A DNA stretch of 64,000 nucleotides from Rhizobium sp. BK376 (GCF_004341625.1 NZ_SLZG01000007.1:186001-250000); one strand, 5' to 3'; shown: positions 1-9,866, numbered from the stretch's first letter. Numbers and translations are program-made. Notes: generated from the sequence alone by a model not told the origin.

Positions 1-411
1 CATAATGATGTTGTTGCCGAGACGGCAATCATGCGCCACATGCGAATTGGCCAGGAAGAGATTGTTATTGCCGACAATCGTCTTGCCGCCGAAATCCGTG
101 GTGCCGGTGTTCATGGTGACACCTTCGCGGATCGTGCAGTTTTCGCCGACGGTCAGCGTCGTCTCTTCGCCGCCGTGGTGAACGCTCTGCGGATCGCCGC
201 CGACAACCGCATTGGGGAAAATCTTCGTTCCCTTGCCGACGGTCGTCAGGCCGGTCACGATCGCATGCGGATGCAAGACGACATTGTCGTGCAACACCAC
301 TTTCGGCCCGACATAGCTGAACGGGCCGATCGTCACGCCCTCTCCCACGACAGCGCCGTCTTCGACTACAGCCGAGGGATGAATGCGGGCGCTCTTTGCT
401 ATACCGGTCAT
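1..411 (-). CDS. lpxA: UDP-N-acetylglucosamine acyltransferase LpxA (partial, N-terminal part)
   Basis: First committed step of lipid A synthesis in the cytoplasm: moves a 3-hydroxyacyl chain from ACP to UDP-GlcNAc. The visible 137 codons start MTGIAKSARIHPSAVVEDGA and consist of hexapeptide repeats of the left-handed beta-helix type; HGGEETTLTVGENCTIREG is a typical LpxA stretch. The rest of the gene (family about 265-270 aa) lies beyond the left edge. Its ATG (411-409) overlaps the fabZ stop as ATGA, so the two are translationally coupled at the end of the lpxD-fabZ-lpxA cluster. Family assignment is secure from sequence plus gene order. Confidence 0.93.
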   Translation of the reverse strand, partial: MTGIAKSARIHPSAVVEDGAVVGEGVTIGPFSYVGPKVVLHDNVVLHPHAIVTGLTTVGKGTKIFPNAVVGGDPQSVHHGGEETTLTVGENCTIREGVTMNTGTTDFGGKTIVGNNNLFLANSHVAHDCRLGNNIIM

Positions 412-875
412 GCCTTGTCCTTGCGTACGATCATCGCACCGATATCGGCCTCTGCGACAAGCACACCATCAACCTTTGCGTCGCAATGGAATTTCCAGAT
501 ATTGCCACGCTGCTTCTGCTTGTTGACATGGTACTCGACGCGATCGCCCGGGACTACCGGCTTGCGGAAGCGGGCATTGTCGATCGTCATGAAGTAGACG
601 AGATTGCCGGACTCGCCTTCCTTGCGCGCGCAGATCGCACCTGCCGTCTGAGCCATGCCTTCGATCAACAATACACCAGGCATGATCGGCTGCTCGGGGA
701 AATGCCCCGTAAACTGCGGCTCGTTGGCGGTTACATTCTTAATTCCGATCGCAGAATTATCACCGTCGATGTCGATGATCCTATCGACAAGAAGGAAGGG
801 ATAGCGATGCGGCAGCAGCTTCATGATCTCCAGGATTTCGGCCGATGCCAGAGATTCCTTGGCGTCCTCAGTCAT
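408..875 (-). CDS. fabZ: 3-hydroxyacyl-ACP dehydratase FabZ
   Basis: Dehydrates 3-hydroxyacyl-ACP in type II fatty acid synthesis, balancing fatty acid supply against lipid A at the LpxC/LpxA branch. 155 aa, hot-dog fold. Visible catalytic residues are His58 in TGHFPEQPIMPGV and Glu72 in LLIEGMAQ; LPHRYPFLLVDR near the N-terminus is the family signature. I chose the ATG at 875 (MTEDAKESL) rather than a start 5 codons upstream, because it overlaps the end of lpxD in the tight style of this cluster and gives the usual rhizobial length. Confidence 0.95.
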   Translation of the reverse strand: MTEDAKESLASAEILEIMKLLPHRYPFLLVDRIIDIDGDNSAIGIKNVTANEPQFTGHFPEQPIMPGVLLIEGMAQTAGAICARKEGESGNLVYFMTIDNARFRKPVVPGDRVEYHVNKQKQRGNIWKFHCDAKVDGVLVAEADIGAMIVRKDKA

Positions 876-1935
876 TCTTCTTAACCCCACGTTCCTTATT
901 CCGGCTACCGGTCCTCTTTGCGACCTCGGCCGATTCTCTCAAGAAATCCCACAGCGGACGAGCGGGAATCCCAGCATATCTTTCACCGGGAGGGATATCC
1001 GAAATTACACCGCTCTTTGCGCCGATCTGGACACCGTCACCAATAGTAATATGGCCATTCAAACCAGCCTGACCACCGATCTGCACGCCGTTTCCGATCT
1101 TCGTGCTACCGGCTATTCCCACCTGGCTCACAATAGCGCAGTGACGGCCAATGCGCACGTTATGGCCAATCTGCACCTGGTTGTCGATCTTCGTGCCTTC
1201 GCCGATCACGGTGTCATCCATTGCGCCGCGATCGATCGTCGAATTTGCGCCGACCTCGACGTAATCCTGGATGATGACCCGGCCAATCTGGACGATCTTC
1301 ACCATCCCGCGTGGCCCGGGCGCATAACCAAAACCATCCTGGCCTATACGCGCACCATTGTGGATGATGACGTTGTTGCCGATGAGCGCACAGAGGACAG
1401 TCGCACCGGCGCCAATCGTGCAGTTTCGGCCGATCTTCACGTTGGCGCCAATGACGGCGCCTGCGCGAATGCTCGTGCCTTCCCCGATTTCCGCCCCTCG
1501 GCCGATGACGGCCATCGGCTCGACTGTAACATTCGCTTCAAGCTTTGCAGCCGGATCGACAAAAGCCGCCGGCGAGATGGCTTCCGATTGGGACGTCACC
1601 GCATCAGGACGAGCAGCCTCCGGATGCAGGAGCAAACCGGCCGTGGCAAAGGCAGTGTGAGGCTTTGATGCAAGAATAACCGGAATATGATCCGGAACGA
1701 TCGACCTCAGGCCCGGCTCACAGATGAGCGCAGAAGCGCGACAGCTCTCAAGGTCTTTCGAGCTCTTTCGGGAAAGGATGTAGCAGAGATCGCCATCGGT
1801 CGCCCGATGCACCGGCGCCACTGACCGAATAACGACGTCGGCATGGGCTTCATCGGCAAGTTCCGCCCCAAGATACTCGGCCAGCTTGCGCAGGCTGACG
1901 CCATCATGGGGCGGGAAAAAGCAGTTATGTTCCAT
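868..1935 (-). CDS. lpxD: UDP-3-O-acylglucosamine N-acyltransferase LpxD
   Basis: Third step of lipid A synthesis: N-acylation of UDP-3-O-acyl-glucosamine. 355 aa, the expected length. The N-terminal uridine-binding region (about 1-110) carries PHTAFA; residues about 120-320 are hexapeptide repeats forming the left-handed helix; His258 in QIGHNVRIGRH fits the catalytic histidine. The ATG at 1935 has GGAGCTG a few bases upstream, while an in-frame TTG just before it is less likely. The 3' end overlaps fabZ; bamA lies 48 bases upstream. Confidence 0.95.
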   Translation of the reverse strand: MEHNCFFPPHDGVSLRKLAEYLGAELADEAHADVVIRSVAPVHRATDGDLCYILSRKSSKDLESCRASALICEPGLRSIVPDHIPVILASKPHTAFATAGLLLHPEAARPDAVTSQSEAISPAAFVDPAAKLEANVTVEPMAVIGRGAEIGEGTSIRAGAVIGANVKIGRNCTIGAGATVLCALIGNNVIIHNGARIGQDGFGYAPGPRGMVKIVQIGRVIIQDYVEVGANSTIDRGAMDDTVIGEGTKIDNQVQIGHNVRIGRHCAIVSQVGIAGSTKIGNGVQIGGQAGLNGHITIGDGVQIGAKSGVISDIPPGERYAGIPARPLWDFLRESAEVAKRTGSRNKERGVKKND

Positions 1936-1983
1936 CAACAGCTCCAGAACGGTATTTGAACCCGCAATTCTGGTCTGCCGATA

Positions 1984-4320
1984 TCAGAACTGGTTGGCGA
2001 TGCCAAACCGGAACTGCTGAACCTTGTCGTAATCTTCCTTCACGACAGGCTGTGCGTAGTCAACACGGATCACACCGAAGGGCGACGACCAGATGACACC
2101 GAGGCCGAGCGAAGCACGGAGCGAGCTGTCATTGTGCAGCGTATCGCCGAACAAGTCTGCCTTGTTGCCATAGAGCGTACCGGCATCAGCGAATACCGCT
2201 GCACGCAGACCGATATCCTGCGGAATACCCGGCATCGGCATGCTGGCTTCAGCAGAAGCGGTGAAGTAGGTCGTGCCGCCGAGCGGGTCGCCATGTGAAG
2301 AGCGCGGTCCAATACCCGTGTTCTCAAAGCCGCGAACTTCACGTCCGCCGAGCATGAACTGATCGAAGACATTCAGCGTGTTGCCGCTGGTCGGCAGAAC
2401 GTAACCGGCACCAACCGTCAGCGATCCGATGATATCGGATTCGTCCGACAGCATCTTATAGTAACGCGCCTTGCCGCTGATCTTGTAGAAGTCGGAGTCG
2501 CCGCCGAGACCGGCAAGTTCTTGCGTCGCCTTGGCGATGATACCTTCACGCGGCAGGTTCTGGTCATCCAGCGTGTTGTAGGTGATCGTCTGCGAAACGG
2601 AAGACTGCGTCCAAGGGCCGTTCTCGACGAGGTTGATGTACGGACGGGACAGGTTGTCCTGCCAATCGTCAACACCGTCATAGTGAAGCTTCTTGTAGTT
2701 GTAACGCAGCGTCGTGGACAGGTCGTCCGTGATCGGCGCCGTTACGCGCAGAGAGAAGCCCTCTTCGCTATAATCGTAGAAGTCGTCGCTCGACGTATCG
2801 TTCTTGAAGATATCGAAGCCGGCTGCCAGGCGATAGCCAAGGAAGTAAGGCTCGGTGAACGAAATGTTGTAGGTACGGCTGCCTTCGGTACCAGCACCCG
2901 CAGCGATACGAATATACTGGCCGCGACCGAGGAAGTTCTTTTCTTCGACGGAAGCTTCAAGAAGAATACCGCCGTTGTTGCCGACCGAATAACCAGCACC
3001 GATGCCGAACGAGCCGGTCGGCTGATCCTCAACGTTGACAACCACGACCACACGGTCCGGCGCGCTGCCCGGAGCGGTCGTAATGTCGACCTTGGTGAAG
3101 TAACCGAGCGCGTCAAGACGGCGCTTGGCGCGCGTGATCATTTGCTGGTTGAACGCGTCGCCTTCGTTGATGTCGAATTCGCGGCGGATAACGTAGTCAC
3201 GCGTACGGGTGTTTCCGCGGATCTCGATACGCTCGACATAGGCGCGCTCGCCCTGGTCGACCAGGTATTCAACACCGATGGTGTTGTTGGAGAAGTTGCG
3301 GTTGCCGCGGGGCGTTACGCGCGCGAAGGGGTAACCTGCTGCTGCGACACGCTTGGAAATGTTCTCGATCGAGGTCTGAATGTCCTTGGCGCTGTAGGTA
3401 TCGCCGGCATGCGTGATGACCAGGCCCTTCAACTCGTCGGCGTTGATACCCTCAACCGTCGAAACAACGTTGATATCGCCGTACTTGTAACGAGGACCTT
3501 CCTCGACATTGAAGTTCAGCGTGTATTCGTTGGTCTGCTCATCGAGCGTAGCGTCGGAAGACACGATGCGGAAATCGGCATAACCATGATTGTAGTAGAA
3601 CTGACGCAGCGCATCTTCGTCGGCATGCTGTTTGTCAGCGCTGTAGACGTCCTTACGGGTCAGGAACGACAGGAAGTTCGACCGCTTGGTCGAAATGACG
3701 GCAGCAAGACGACCGTCGCTATAGGCCTGGTTGCCCGTGAAATTGATCTTGGCGATCTTCGTGCGATCGCCTTCGTTGATGACGAATGCAAGATTGACGC
3801 GGCCTTCGGCGACGGGAACCACCTGCGTGGTGACCTGAACGTCGTTACGACCGATCACCGCATAGGCGTCCTTGATCGTCTTGACGTCGGCCTGCACCGT
3901 ATCGGCATTGAAGGGACCAGCCGCGTGGGTCTGAACGATACCCTGCAGCTTGTCGTCCTTGATCTTGCGGTTGCCGTTGAAGACGACGGCGTTGACCAGC
4001 TGGTTTTCCTTGACGTTCACAACCAGGGTGCCGCCGGAAACGGTGATATGCACATCGGAGAAATATCCGGTCGCATAGAGCTGCTTGACCGAAGCATCGA
4101 TGTCGGCATTCGAGAAGGCTTTGCCGGGCTTAATCGTTATGTTGTCGCGAACGGCATCGGCGCCCGTACGGGATGCACCGCGCACATCGACATTCTGGAT
4201 AACGGCAGCCTCGGCGACGGAGGCAGAAGCAAGAGTTACAACACCCGCGCCAGAAGCAACAACACCAGCAGACAGCGCAACCGCCGATACTGCGTTCAAA
4301 AATCTTGAACCAGCCTTCAT
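1984..4320 (-). CDS. bamA: Outer membrane protein assembly factor BamA
   Basis: Central component of the BAM complex that inserts beta-barrel proteins into the outer membrane. 778 aa. A signal peptide of about 39 residues ends at AEA. POTRA domains follow (about 40-420) and then the Omp85 barrel. The VRGF motif of the barrel interior is visible in REVRGFENTGIG, and the protein ends in a Phe (RFGIANQF), the C-terminal signature of outer-membrane barrels. It lies between rseP and lpxD, the conserved order in proteobacteria. Confidence 0.97.
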   Translation of the reverse strand: MKAGSRFLNAVSAVALSAGVVASGAGVVTLASASVAEAAVIQNVDVRGASRTGADAVRDNITIKPGKAFSNADIDASVKQLYATGYFSDVHITVSGGTLVVNVKENQLVNAVVFNGNRKIKDDKLQGIVQTHAAGPFNADTVQADVKTIKDAYAVIGRNDVQVTTQVVPVAEGRVNLAFVINEGDRTKIAKINFTGNQAYSDGRLAAVISTKRSNFLSFLTRKDVYSADKQHADEDALRQFYYNHGYADFRIVSSDATLDEQTNEYTLNFNVEEGPRYKYGDINVVSTVEGINADELKGLVITHAGDTYSAKDIQTSIENISKRVAAAGYPFARVTPRGNRNFSNNTIGVEYLVDQGERAYVERIEIRGNTRTRDYVIRREFDINEGDAFNQQMITRAKRRLDALGYFTKVDITTAPGSAPDRVVVVVNVEDQPTGSFGIGAGYSVGNNGGILLEASVEEKNFLGRGQYIRIAAGAGTEGSRTYNISFTEPYFLGYRLAAGFDIFKNDTSSDDFYDYSEEGFSLRVTAPITDDLSTTLRYNYKKLHYDGVDDWQDNLSRPYINLVENGPWTQSSVSQTITYNTLDDQNLPREGIIAKATQELAGLGGDSDFYKISGKARYYKMLSDESDIIGSLTVGAGYVLPTSGNTLNVFDQFMLGGREVRGFENTGIGPRSSHGDPLGGTTYFTASAEASMPMPGIPQDIGLRAAVFADAGTLYGNKADLFGDTLHNDSSLRASLGLGVIWSSPFGVIRVDYAQPVVKEDYDKVQQFRFGIANQF

Positions 4321-4515
4321 TTCACTTCTTACCTTTTTTCAGTCGTTCCCAGGTCGAGCGAACCCGATTCCGGCTACGTGTGTCGTTTTACCCGCTTTTG
4401 ACATACAAGCAAGTGAGCGGGTTAATTTCTGTTTACTTCATTTCGAAGCGTGACCCATTCGCCACTACAGCTTTGAAACATCGTAAATAAATGGTTATTT
4501 CCCTCTTTCCGTCCC

Positions 4516-5649
4516 TCATCCGATCAAGGCGCTAATATCGTTCCAGGTAGCGAAAACCATGAGCGACAGCACCATGGCCAATCCGATCCGAAACGCAATA
4601 TCCTGCGCACCTGCCCCGAGAGGTTTTCCTCTGACGGCTTCAATCGCATAGAACATCAGATGCCCGCCATCAAGTACCGGAACCGGCATAAGATTCAATA
4701 GACCGATCGAAACAGACAGAACGGCGGCAAGCTGGAGTACTGCTGCAATGCCTAGCGTGGCCATCTGACCCGCGGCTTGCGCGACGCGGATCGGCCCGCC
4801 CAGCTGGTCTGCCTTCATGTATCCGCCCAGCAGGTTGCCGATATATTCGAACGTGCCGCTGATGATGTGGCCCGTTTGCCTCACTCCTTCAGAAATTGCC
4901 TGGAGCGGCGTGAAAGTCTGGGTGCGGAAGTGCCCGACCTCCTGATTGGTCACGATGCCGATGATGCCGACTTCCATCTTATTACCGAACTGGTCGGTCA
5001 TGTCGGTCGCCTGCGGCACCATCGGGAAATCGCGCTTCTCACCGTTACGCTCAACGGTCACGACGATATGATGGCCCGGGCGGATGCTGACATAGCGGCG
5101 CACATCGTCGAAGGTCTCGACCTTGCTGCCGTCGATGGCGACCAGGAGGTCTCCGGGCTGAATGCCGGCCTGGGCGGCCGCGCTGTCGGCCTTGACCTCG
5201 GCAACCACGGGATCGGCCACAGGCCGCCCGTAGATGGCAAAGAGCACGGCAAAGATCGCAATGGCGAGAATGAAGTTCGCGATCGGCCCGGCGGCAACTG
5301 TCGCGGCCCGCTTCCAAAGCTTGGCGCCGGCGAAGGATTGCGCCCGCTCTGCCTCGGTCATCGCCTCGACCATGTCCATATCCGGCTTGCTCGAGGCATC
5401 CTCGTCGCCGAAGAAGCGCACATAGCCGCCAAGCGGTATAGCCGAAAGCTTCCACCGTGTGCCATGCCTGTCCGAGAAGCCGAGAAGCTCCGGGCCGAAT
5501 CCGATGGAGAAGGCAACGACCCGAATGCCGGACAAGCGACCAATGAGGTAGTGGCCCATCTCGTGCACGAAGACCAATAGAGACAGAACCAGAACGAACG
5601 GAACGATATAGCCCGTAAAGAAGCCGATGATACTCGTCACGCTACCCAT
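4516..5649 (-). CDS. rseP: Site-2 zinc metalloprotease RseP (M50)
   Basis: Intramembrane protease of the S2P family, likely cleaving membrane-bound regulators in envelope stress signalling. 377 aa. Zinc ligands in FVHEMGHYLIG (His29, Glu30, His33) in the first membrane segment; a PDZ domain around 150-225 (AGIQPGDLLVAIDG); the C-terminal metal Asp in VPVLDGGHLMF; final transmembrane helices near the C-terminus. Lies between cdsA and bamA, 24 nt after cdsA. Which anti-sigma factor it cleaves here is unknown. Confidence 0.95.
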   Translation of the reverse strand: MGSVTSIIGFFTGYIVPFVLVLSLLVFVHEMGHYLIGRLSGIRVVAFSIGFGPELLGFSDRHGTRWKLSAIPLGGYVRFFGDEDASSKPDMDMVEAMTEAERAQSFAGAKLWKRAATVAAGPIANFILAIAIFAVLFAIYGRPVADPVVAEVKADSAAAQAGIQPGDLLVAIDGSKVETFDDVRRYVSIRPGHHIVVTVERNGEKRDFPMVPQATDMTDQFGNKMEVGIIGIVTNQEVGHFRTQTFTPLQAISEGVRQTGHIISGTFEYIGNLLGGYMKADQLGGPIRVAQAAGQMATLGIAAVLQLAAVLSVSIGLLNLMPVPVLDGGHLMFYAIEAVRGKPLGAGAQDIAFRIGLAMVLSLMVFATWNDISALIG

Positions 5650-5673
5650 GAAACGATCCCGCCTGATTTGAGT

Positions 5674-6507
5674 TCAGACACCGAGCAATACCCCGCCCAG
5701 TGACACCGTTTCGCCATCCGTTGCCAGCGACAGCACGATAGCCAACAAAAAGGCCGCAAAACAAGCAAAAATTAGACCATCGACCCTATCCATCACTCCG
5801 CCATGGCCAGGAATGAGGTGACTGGAGTCCTTGACGCCGAATCGTCGCTTGATGAAGGATTCGAAAAGATCGCCTGCCTGGCTGCAGATGGAGAGAAGGA
5901 GAGCCACTCCGGCAACCCATAAACCCGTGCCGAGAAAGAAGTACCAGACTACGGCGCTACCTGCGATCACGGCTGCAACAGCGCCACCGATCGCCCCTGA
6001 CCACGTCTTGCCGGGCGATATGCGCGGCGCAAGCTTGGCGCCTCCGATCGCACGTCCGACGAAATAAGCGAATATGTCAGTCGCCCACACGGTCGCGAAG
6101 ACGAACAGCATGACCGCGAAACCACGGAAATCGTCATCGCGAATCTCGGAAAGGGCAATACAGGTCAGTCCCGCATAGAGCACGCCGCCGGGAAGCCACC
6201 AGCTCTTTCGTCGAGCGGCGACCAGTATGGCAGTCACCAAGACAAACAGGCAGAGCGCGGCGACAGCATATACCGGCTCCTCAGCCAGGGTTGCGGCAGC
6301 GATCGCGGCAAGGCCGAGCCAGGCGATTGCATTGCCCTGCGGGTCGCGGCCATGCAGCCCTGTGATCGTCGACCATTCGTAATAGACGAGCAAGGCAATC
6401 ACTGATGCCAGCAAACGGAAGGCCAAACCGCCACACCAGGTGGCCGCAAGGACAACGATAGCAAGGATGATCCCGGAGACGATACGCAGCCTCAGTTCGC
6501 GGCTCAT
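5674..6507 (-). CDS. cdsA: Phosphatidate cytidylyltransferase CdsA
   Basis: Makes CDP-diacylglycerol from phosphatidate and CTP, the branch point for membrane phospholipids; integral inner-membrane enzyme. 277 aa with about seven hydrophobic segments. The CDP-diglyceride synthetase signature is present near the C-terminus (KRRFGVKDSSHLIPGHGG followed by VMDRVD). Start and uppS stop overlap by one base (TGATG), so the two are probably translationally coupled. Confidence 0.95.
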   Translation of the reverse strand: MSRELRLRIVSGIILAIVVLAATWCGGLAFRLLASVIALLVYYEWSTITGLHGRDPQGNAIAWLGLAAIAAATLAEEPVYAVAALCLFVLVTAILVAARRKSWWLPGGVLYAGLTCIALSEIRDDDFRGFAVMLFVFATVWATDIFAYFVGRAIGGAKLAPRISPGKTWSGAIGGAVAAVIAGSAVVWYFFLGTGLWVAGVALLLSICSQAGDLFESFIKRRFGVKDSSHLIPGHGGVMDRVDGLIFACFAAFLLAIVLSLATDGETVSLGGVLLGV

Positions 6508-7253
6508 CAGGACCCCACGGCGGCGGCGGGCTTGGCGGAAAGGCCGCCGAAGCGACGGTCGCGCGCCGCATATTTCTCAAGGGCTGAAAGGAACAGATCG
6601 CGGCTGAAGTCCGGCCAGTATTCGGGCATGAACATGAATTCCGAATAGGCCGCCTGCCAGAGAAGGAAGTTCGAAAGACGTTCCTCACCGCTGGTCCGAA
6701 TGATCAGATCAGGGTCGGGAATGCCTGCAGTGTCCAGCCTTCCGTCGATCAGAGCCGGAGTGATGTCCTGCGCGCGCAGTCGACCCGCTTCTACCTCTTT
6801 GGCAAGGCTGACGACGGCACGCGCGATCTCGTCCCGCGAGCCGTAGTTGAAGGCTATGACCAGCGTCAGCGCCGTATTATCCTTCGTCGTCTCCTCGGCC
6901 TCGATCAGAAGCGGCAGGATATCGCTACGCAGATTGTAGCGATCGCCGATAACGCGAATGCGCACATTCTGCCTGTGGAGCTCTGCCAGATCACGCCGGA
7001 TGAACGCCTTCAACAGGCCTAGCAAATCGGTGACCTCAGTCTCCGGCCGGCGCCAATTCTCGGAGGAGAAGGCGAACAATGTCAGATATTTTATGCCGAC
7101 ATCGCCCGCTGCGCGCACAGTCTCCCGCACCGCTTCCACACCCTTGCGATGACCCATCGTGCGCGGCAAGCCGCGCGCATTGGCCCATCGGCCATTGCCA
7201 TCCATGATGATGGCAACATGCTCAGGTATGCGCGAAAACGTGGAGTTTGTCAT
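6507..7253 (-). CDS. uppS: Undecaprenyl pyrophosphate synthase (cis-prenyltransferase)
   Basis: Condenses farnesyl-PP with isopentenyl-PP to the C55 lipid carrier used for peptidoglycan and polysaccharide export. 248 aa. The signature AIIMDGNGRWANARG holds the catalytic Asp18; FAFSSENWRRP and the C-terminal DLIIRTSGEERLSNFLLWQ block are characteristic. Lies between frr and cdsA in the conserved cluster. Confidence 0.96.
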   Translation of the reverse strand: MTNSTFSRIPEHVAIIMDGNGRWANARGLPRTMGHRKGVEAVRETVRAAGDVGIKYLTLFAFSSENWRRPETEVTDLLGLLKAFIRRDLAELHRQNVRIRVIGDRYNLRSDILPLLIEAEETTKDNTALTLVIAFNYGSRDEIARAVVSLAKEVEAGRLRAQDITPALIDGRLDTAGIPDPDLIIRTSGEERLSNFLLWQAAYSEFMFMPEYWPDFSRDLFLSALEKYAARDRRFGGLSAKPAAAVGS

Positions 7254-7302
7254 ATGGATCCGGTTTCGTTCGGGCAGGAAGGCGCGGGTATCAGCAGATA
7301 CT

Positions 7303-7863
7303 TTAGACCTGCATGATTTCCTTTTCCTTCTCCGCTAGCAAGCGGTCGATATCGGAAATCATATCATCCGTCATCTTCTGCACTTTTTCCGACTGCGCCC
7401 GGCTTTCGTCCTGACCGAGCACGCCATCCTTCTCGGCCTTCTTCAGACCGTCCATGCCGTCGCGGCGAACGTGGCGGATCGCGACCTTTGCCTTCTCGGC
7501 ATAGTCGTGCGCAACCTTGACCAGCGAGCGGCGACGCTCTTCGTTGAGTTCCGGAAGCGGAATGCGCAGGCTCTGGCCGTCAACGATCGGATTAAGACCA
7601 AGGTTCGATTCGCGAATCCCGCGCTCGACCGCGCCGACCATCGACTTGTCCCAGACCGAAACCGTGAGCATGCGCGGCTCGGGAACGGTGATGTTGGCAA
7701 CCTGGTTGAGCGGCACGCGCGATCCATAGGCTTCAAGTGTCACCGGATCGAGAATGTTGGCAGATGCGCGCCCCGTACGCAAAGACGCGATATCGCTCTT
7801 GAAGGCCGAGACGGCGCCATCCATGCGGCGCTTCAGTTCCTTGAGGTCGGTGTTGTCACTCAT
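7303..7863 (-). CDS. frr: Ribosome recycling factor
   Basis: Splits post-termination ribosomes together with EF-G. 186 aa, near the family length. The family blocks RTGRASANILDPV and VRRDGMDGLKKAEKDG are present. Two in-frame ATGs are close together; I chose the second (MSDNTDLKEL, 7863) because GGAG sits 8 nt before it but only 2 nt before the first (7869). Cotranscription with pyrH upstream is likely (gap about 55 nt). Confidence 0.95.
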   Translation of the reverse strand: MSDNTDLKELKRRMDGAVSAFKSDIASLRTGRASANILDPVTLEAYGSRVPLNQVANITVPEPRMLTVSVWDKSMVGAVERGIRESNLGLNPIVDGQSLRIPLPELNEERRRSLVKVAHDYAEKAKVAIRHVRRDGMDGLKKAEKDGVLGQDESRAQSEKVQKMTDDMISDIDRLLAEKEKEIMQV

Positions 7864-7918
7864 TGTCATAACTCCATATTTTGAACAGCGCCGTTCAAGG
7901 CCTGACGCTGCGGAATTC

Positions 7919-8638
7919 TCAATTGTCCGATACGATGGTCTTGCGGCCCCCGCCGGTCAAGATTTCTGCGAAGCCGCCTTTCTCGTGAATCGAGAAAACG
8001 ACGATCGGAATGCTGTTTTCGCGAGCAAGCGCCACGGCAGCAATATCCATCACGGCAAGCCCCTTTTCCAGGACCTGGCTGTGGGTCAGATGATCGAACC
8101 GCTCGGCATCCGGCACCTTCTTCGGATCGGCAGAATAGATACCATCGACCTGCGTTCCCTTGAAGATCGCTTCGGCACCCATTTCTGCAGCCCTGAGAGC
8201 AGCAGCCGAATCGGTGGTGAAAAAGGGATTCCCCGTCCCGCCGGCAAAGATGACCACACGGCCAAGCGACAGATGATAGAGCGTTGCGCGCTGCGAAAAA
8301 CTCTCGCAGATTTCGGGCATTGCGATGGCGGAGAGAACGACGGTATCGATATTCAGCTTGCGCAAGGAGGTTGCGAGCGCCAGCGCGTTGATGATGGTCG
8401 CCAGCATGCCCATGTGGTCACCGGTTACCCGATCGCCGCCTTTGGACGCGACCGCTACGCCGCGAAAGATGTTGCCGCCACCGACGACGACGCCGACCTC
8501 GACCCCCATTTCGCGCGCTTCCGCAATATCCGAAGCAATGCGGTCAGCAACAGCGACATCAATTCCGAAACCCTGGCTCCCCATAAGGGCTTCGCCGGAG
8601 GCCTTAAGCAATACGCGCTTGTAAATGGGCTGGGACAT
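7919..8638 (-). CDS. pyrH: UMP kinase PyrH
   Basis: Phosphorylates UMP to UDP, feeding all pyrimidine nucleotides. 239 aa, amino-acid-kinase fold: KRVLLKASGEALMG at the N-terminus, VVVGGGNIFRG and IFAGGTGNPFFTTDSAA downstream. The ATG at 8638 is chosen because GAGGAG stands 7 nt before it and MSQPIYKR is the typical rhizobial start; an in-frame start 19 codons further upstream lacks such support. Confidence 0.95.
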   Translation of the reverse strand: MSQPIYKRVLLKASGEALMGSQGFGIDVAVADRIASDIAEAREMGVEVGVVVGGGNIFRGVAVASKGGDRVTGDHMGMLATIINALALATSLRKLNIDTVVLSAIAMPEICESFSQRATLYHLSLGRVVIFAGGTGNPFFTTDSAAALRAAEMGAEAIFKGTQVDGIYSADPKKVPDAERFDHLTHSQVLEKGLAVMDIAAVALARENSIPIVVFSIHEKGGFAEILTGGGRKTIVSDN

Positions 8639-8674
8639 ATTGACTCCTCGAAATGATCGTGAAAGCCGGATACA

Positions 8675-8708
8675 CGAAGGGCACCGCGTTGTCACGCGAT
8701 GCCCTTCG
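8675..8708. other. Inverted repeat between tsf and pyrH
   Basis: CGAAGGGCA and TGCCCTTCG with further pairing CCGCG/CGCG give a stem of about 13 pairs with one mismatch in the tsf-pyrH gap. A T-run follows it only on the plus strand, so it is not a good terminator for tsf. It could be a transcript processing or stability element. Confidence 0.4.
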
Positions 8709-8733
8709 GTTTTCCTTTGGTATGATCCGCAGA

Positions 8734-9660
8734 TCAGCCCTTGGCGACAGCTGCGACTTCAGCTGCGAAGTCCGTCTCTTCCTTCTCGACGCCTTCGCCG
8801 AGGAGAAGACGGGCCATGCCGACGACTTCGATCTTCGCGCCAGCTTCCTTTTCAGCAGCCTGGACAGCAGCGCCGACCGTCAGGTCGGGGTTGATGACGA
8901 AGGCCTGCGAGAGAAGAGCGACTTCCTCGAAGAACTTGCGCATGCGGCCATCGACCATCTTCTCGATGATGGCGTCCGGCTTACCGGATTCGCGAGCCTG
9001 TTCGATGAACACGTTGCGCTCGCGCTCGGCAACAGCAGCGTCGACTTCTTCGGCGCGGATAGCGAGCGGGTTGGTCGCAGCGATGTGCATGGCAACCTGG
9101 CGGCCGATCGACGTCAGAACGGCCTTGTCGCCTTCGGACTTGAGGGCAACGAGAACGCCGAGCTTGCCGATGCCGTCGCCGGCAGCGTTGTGGATGTAGG
9201 TCGCGACAACGCCGTGCTCGACTTCGAGCTTGGCAGCGCGACGGAGCGTCATGTTTTCGCCGATCGTCGCGATTGCGTCCTTGATGGTGTCGGCGACCGG
9301 CTTGCCGGATGCCGGGTAGGTCGCAGCAGCGATAGCTTCAACCGTGCCGTTGGTCGACAGGGCAACTTCGGCGATGCCGCGAACGAGGTCCTGGAAGGCA
9401 TCGTTGCGGGCAACGAAGTCGGTTTCCGAGTTGAGCTCGACGACGACAGCCTTGTGACCTGCGCCGGCAATGGCGACCAGGCCTTCAGCGGCAGCGCGGC
9501 CCGCCTTCTTGTCGGCCTTGGAGATGCCCTTCGCACGCAGCCAGTCGATCGATGCTTCGATGTCGCCGTTGTTTTCGACCAGCGCCTTCTTGCAGTCCAT
9601 CATGCCTGCGCCAGACTTTTCGCGCAGTTCCTTCACCAGTGCAGCCGTAATCTCGGTCAT
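8734..9660 (-). CDS. tsf: Translation elongation factor Ts
   Basis: Guanine nucleotide exchange factor for EF-Tu. 308 aa, full length. N-terminal domain with GAGMMDCKKALVENNGD; core dimerisation repeats follow, e.g. VVELNSETDFVARND. The gene lies between rpsB (240-nt gap containing a hairpin) and pyrH, as in most proteobacteria. Confidence 0.97.
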   Translation of the reverse strand: MTEITAALVKELREKSGAGMMDCKKALVENNGDIEASIDWLRAKGISKADKKAGRAAAEGLVAIAGAGHKAVVVELNSETDFVARNDAFQDLVRGIAEVALSTNGTVEAIAAATYPASGKPVADTIKDAIATIGENMTLRRAAKLEVEHGVVATYIHNAAGDGIGKLGVLVALKSEGDKAVLTSIGRQVAMHIAATNPLAIRAEEVDAAVAERERNVFIEQARESGKPDAIIEKMVDGRMRKFFEEVALLSQAFVINPDLTVGAAVQAAEKEAGAKIEVVGMARLLLGEGVEKEETDFAAEVAAVAKG

Positions 9661-9866
9661 AAGCTTCCTCTTGTCGGTTCAAACGGTGGCCCGCGAAAGG
9701 CGTGCGGCACCGGATTGAGGCACGAAATGTACCTGAATGTATGACAGCGTGATGAAAGACGCGTCATAACGAAACTCGTATGGCGACGGGCAGATCTCCC
9801 TCGCCTGAAACAGTCAAGGCCGCCGAACTTCTAGGAGTCGCGAGCGGCCTTTCCCAATCTCTGGAA

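Noticed and set aside
2521..4308. Open frame of 595 codons on the plus strand inside bamA
   Set aside because: Antisense shadow of a GC-rich gene. Composition is Arg/Val/Asp-rich without domains, and bamA on the other strand is certain.
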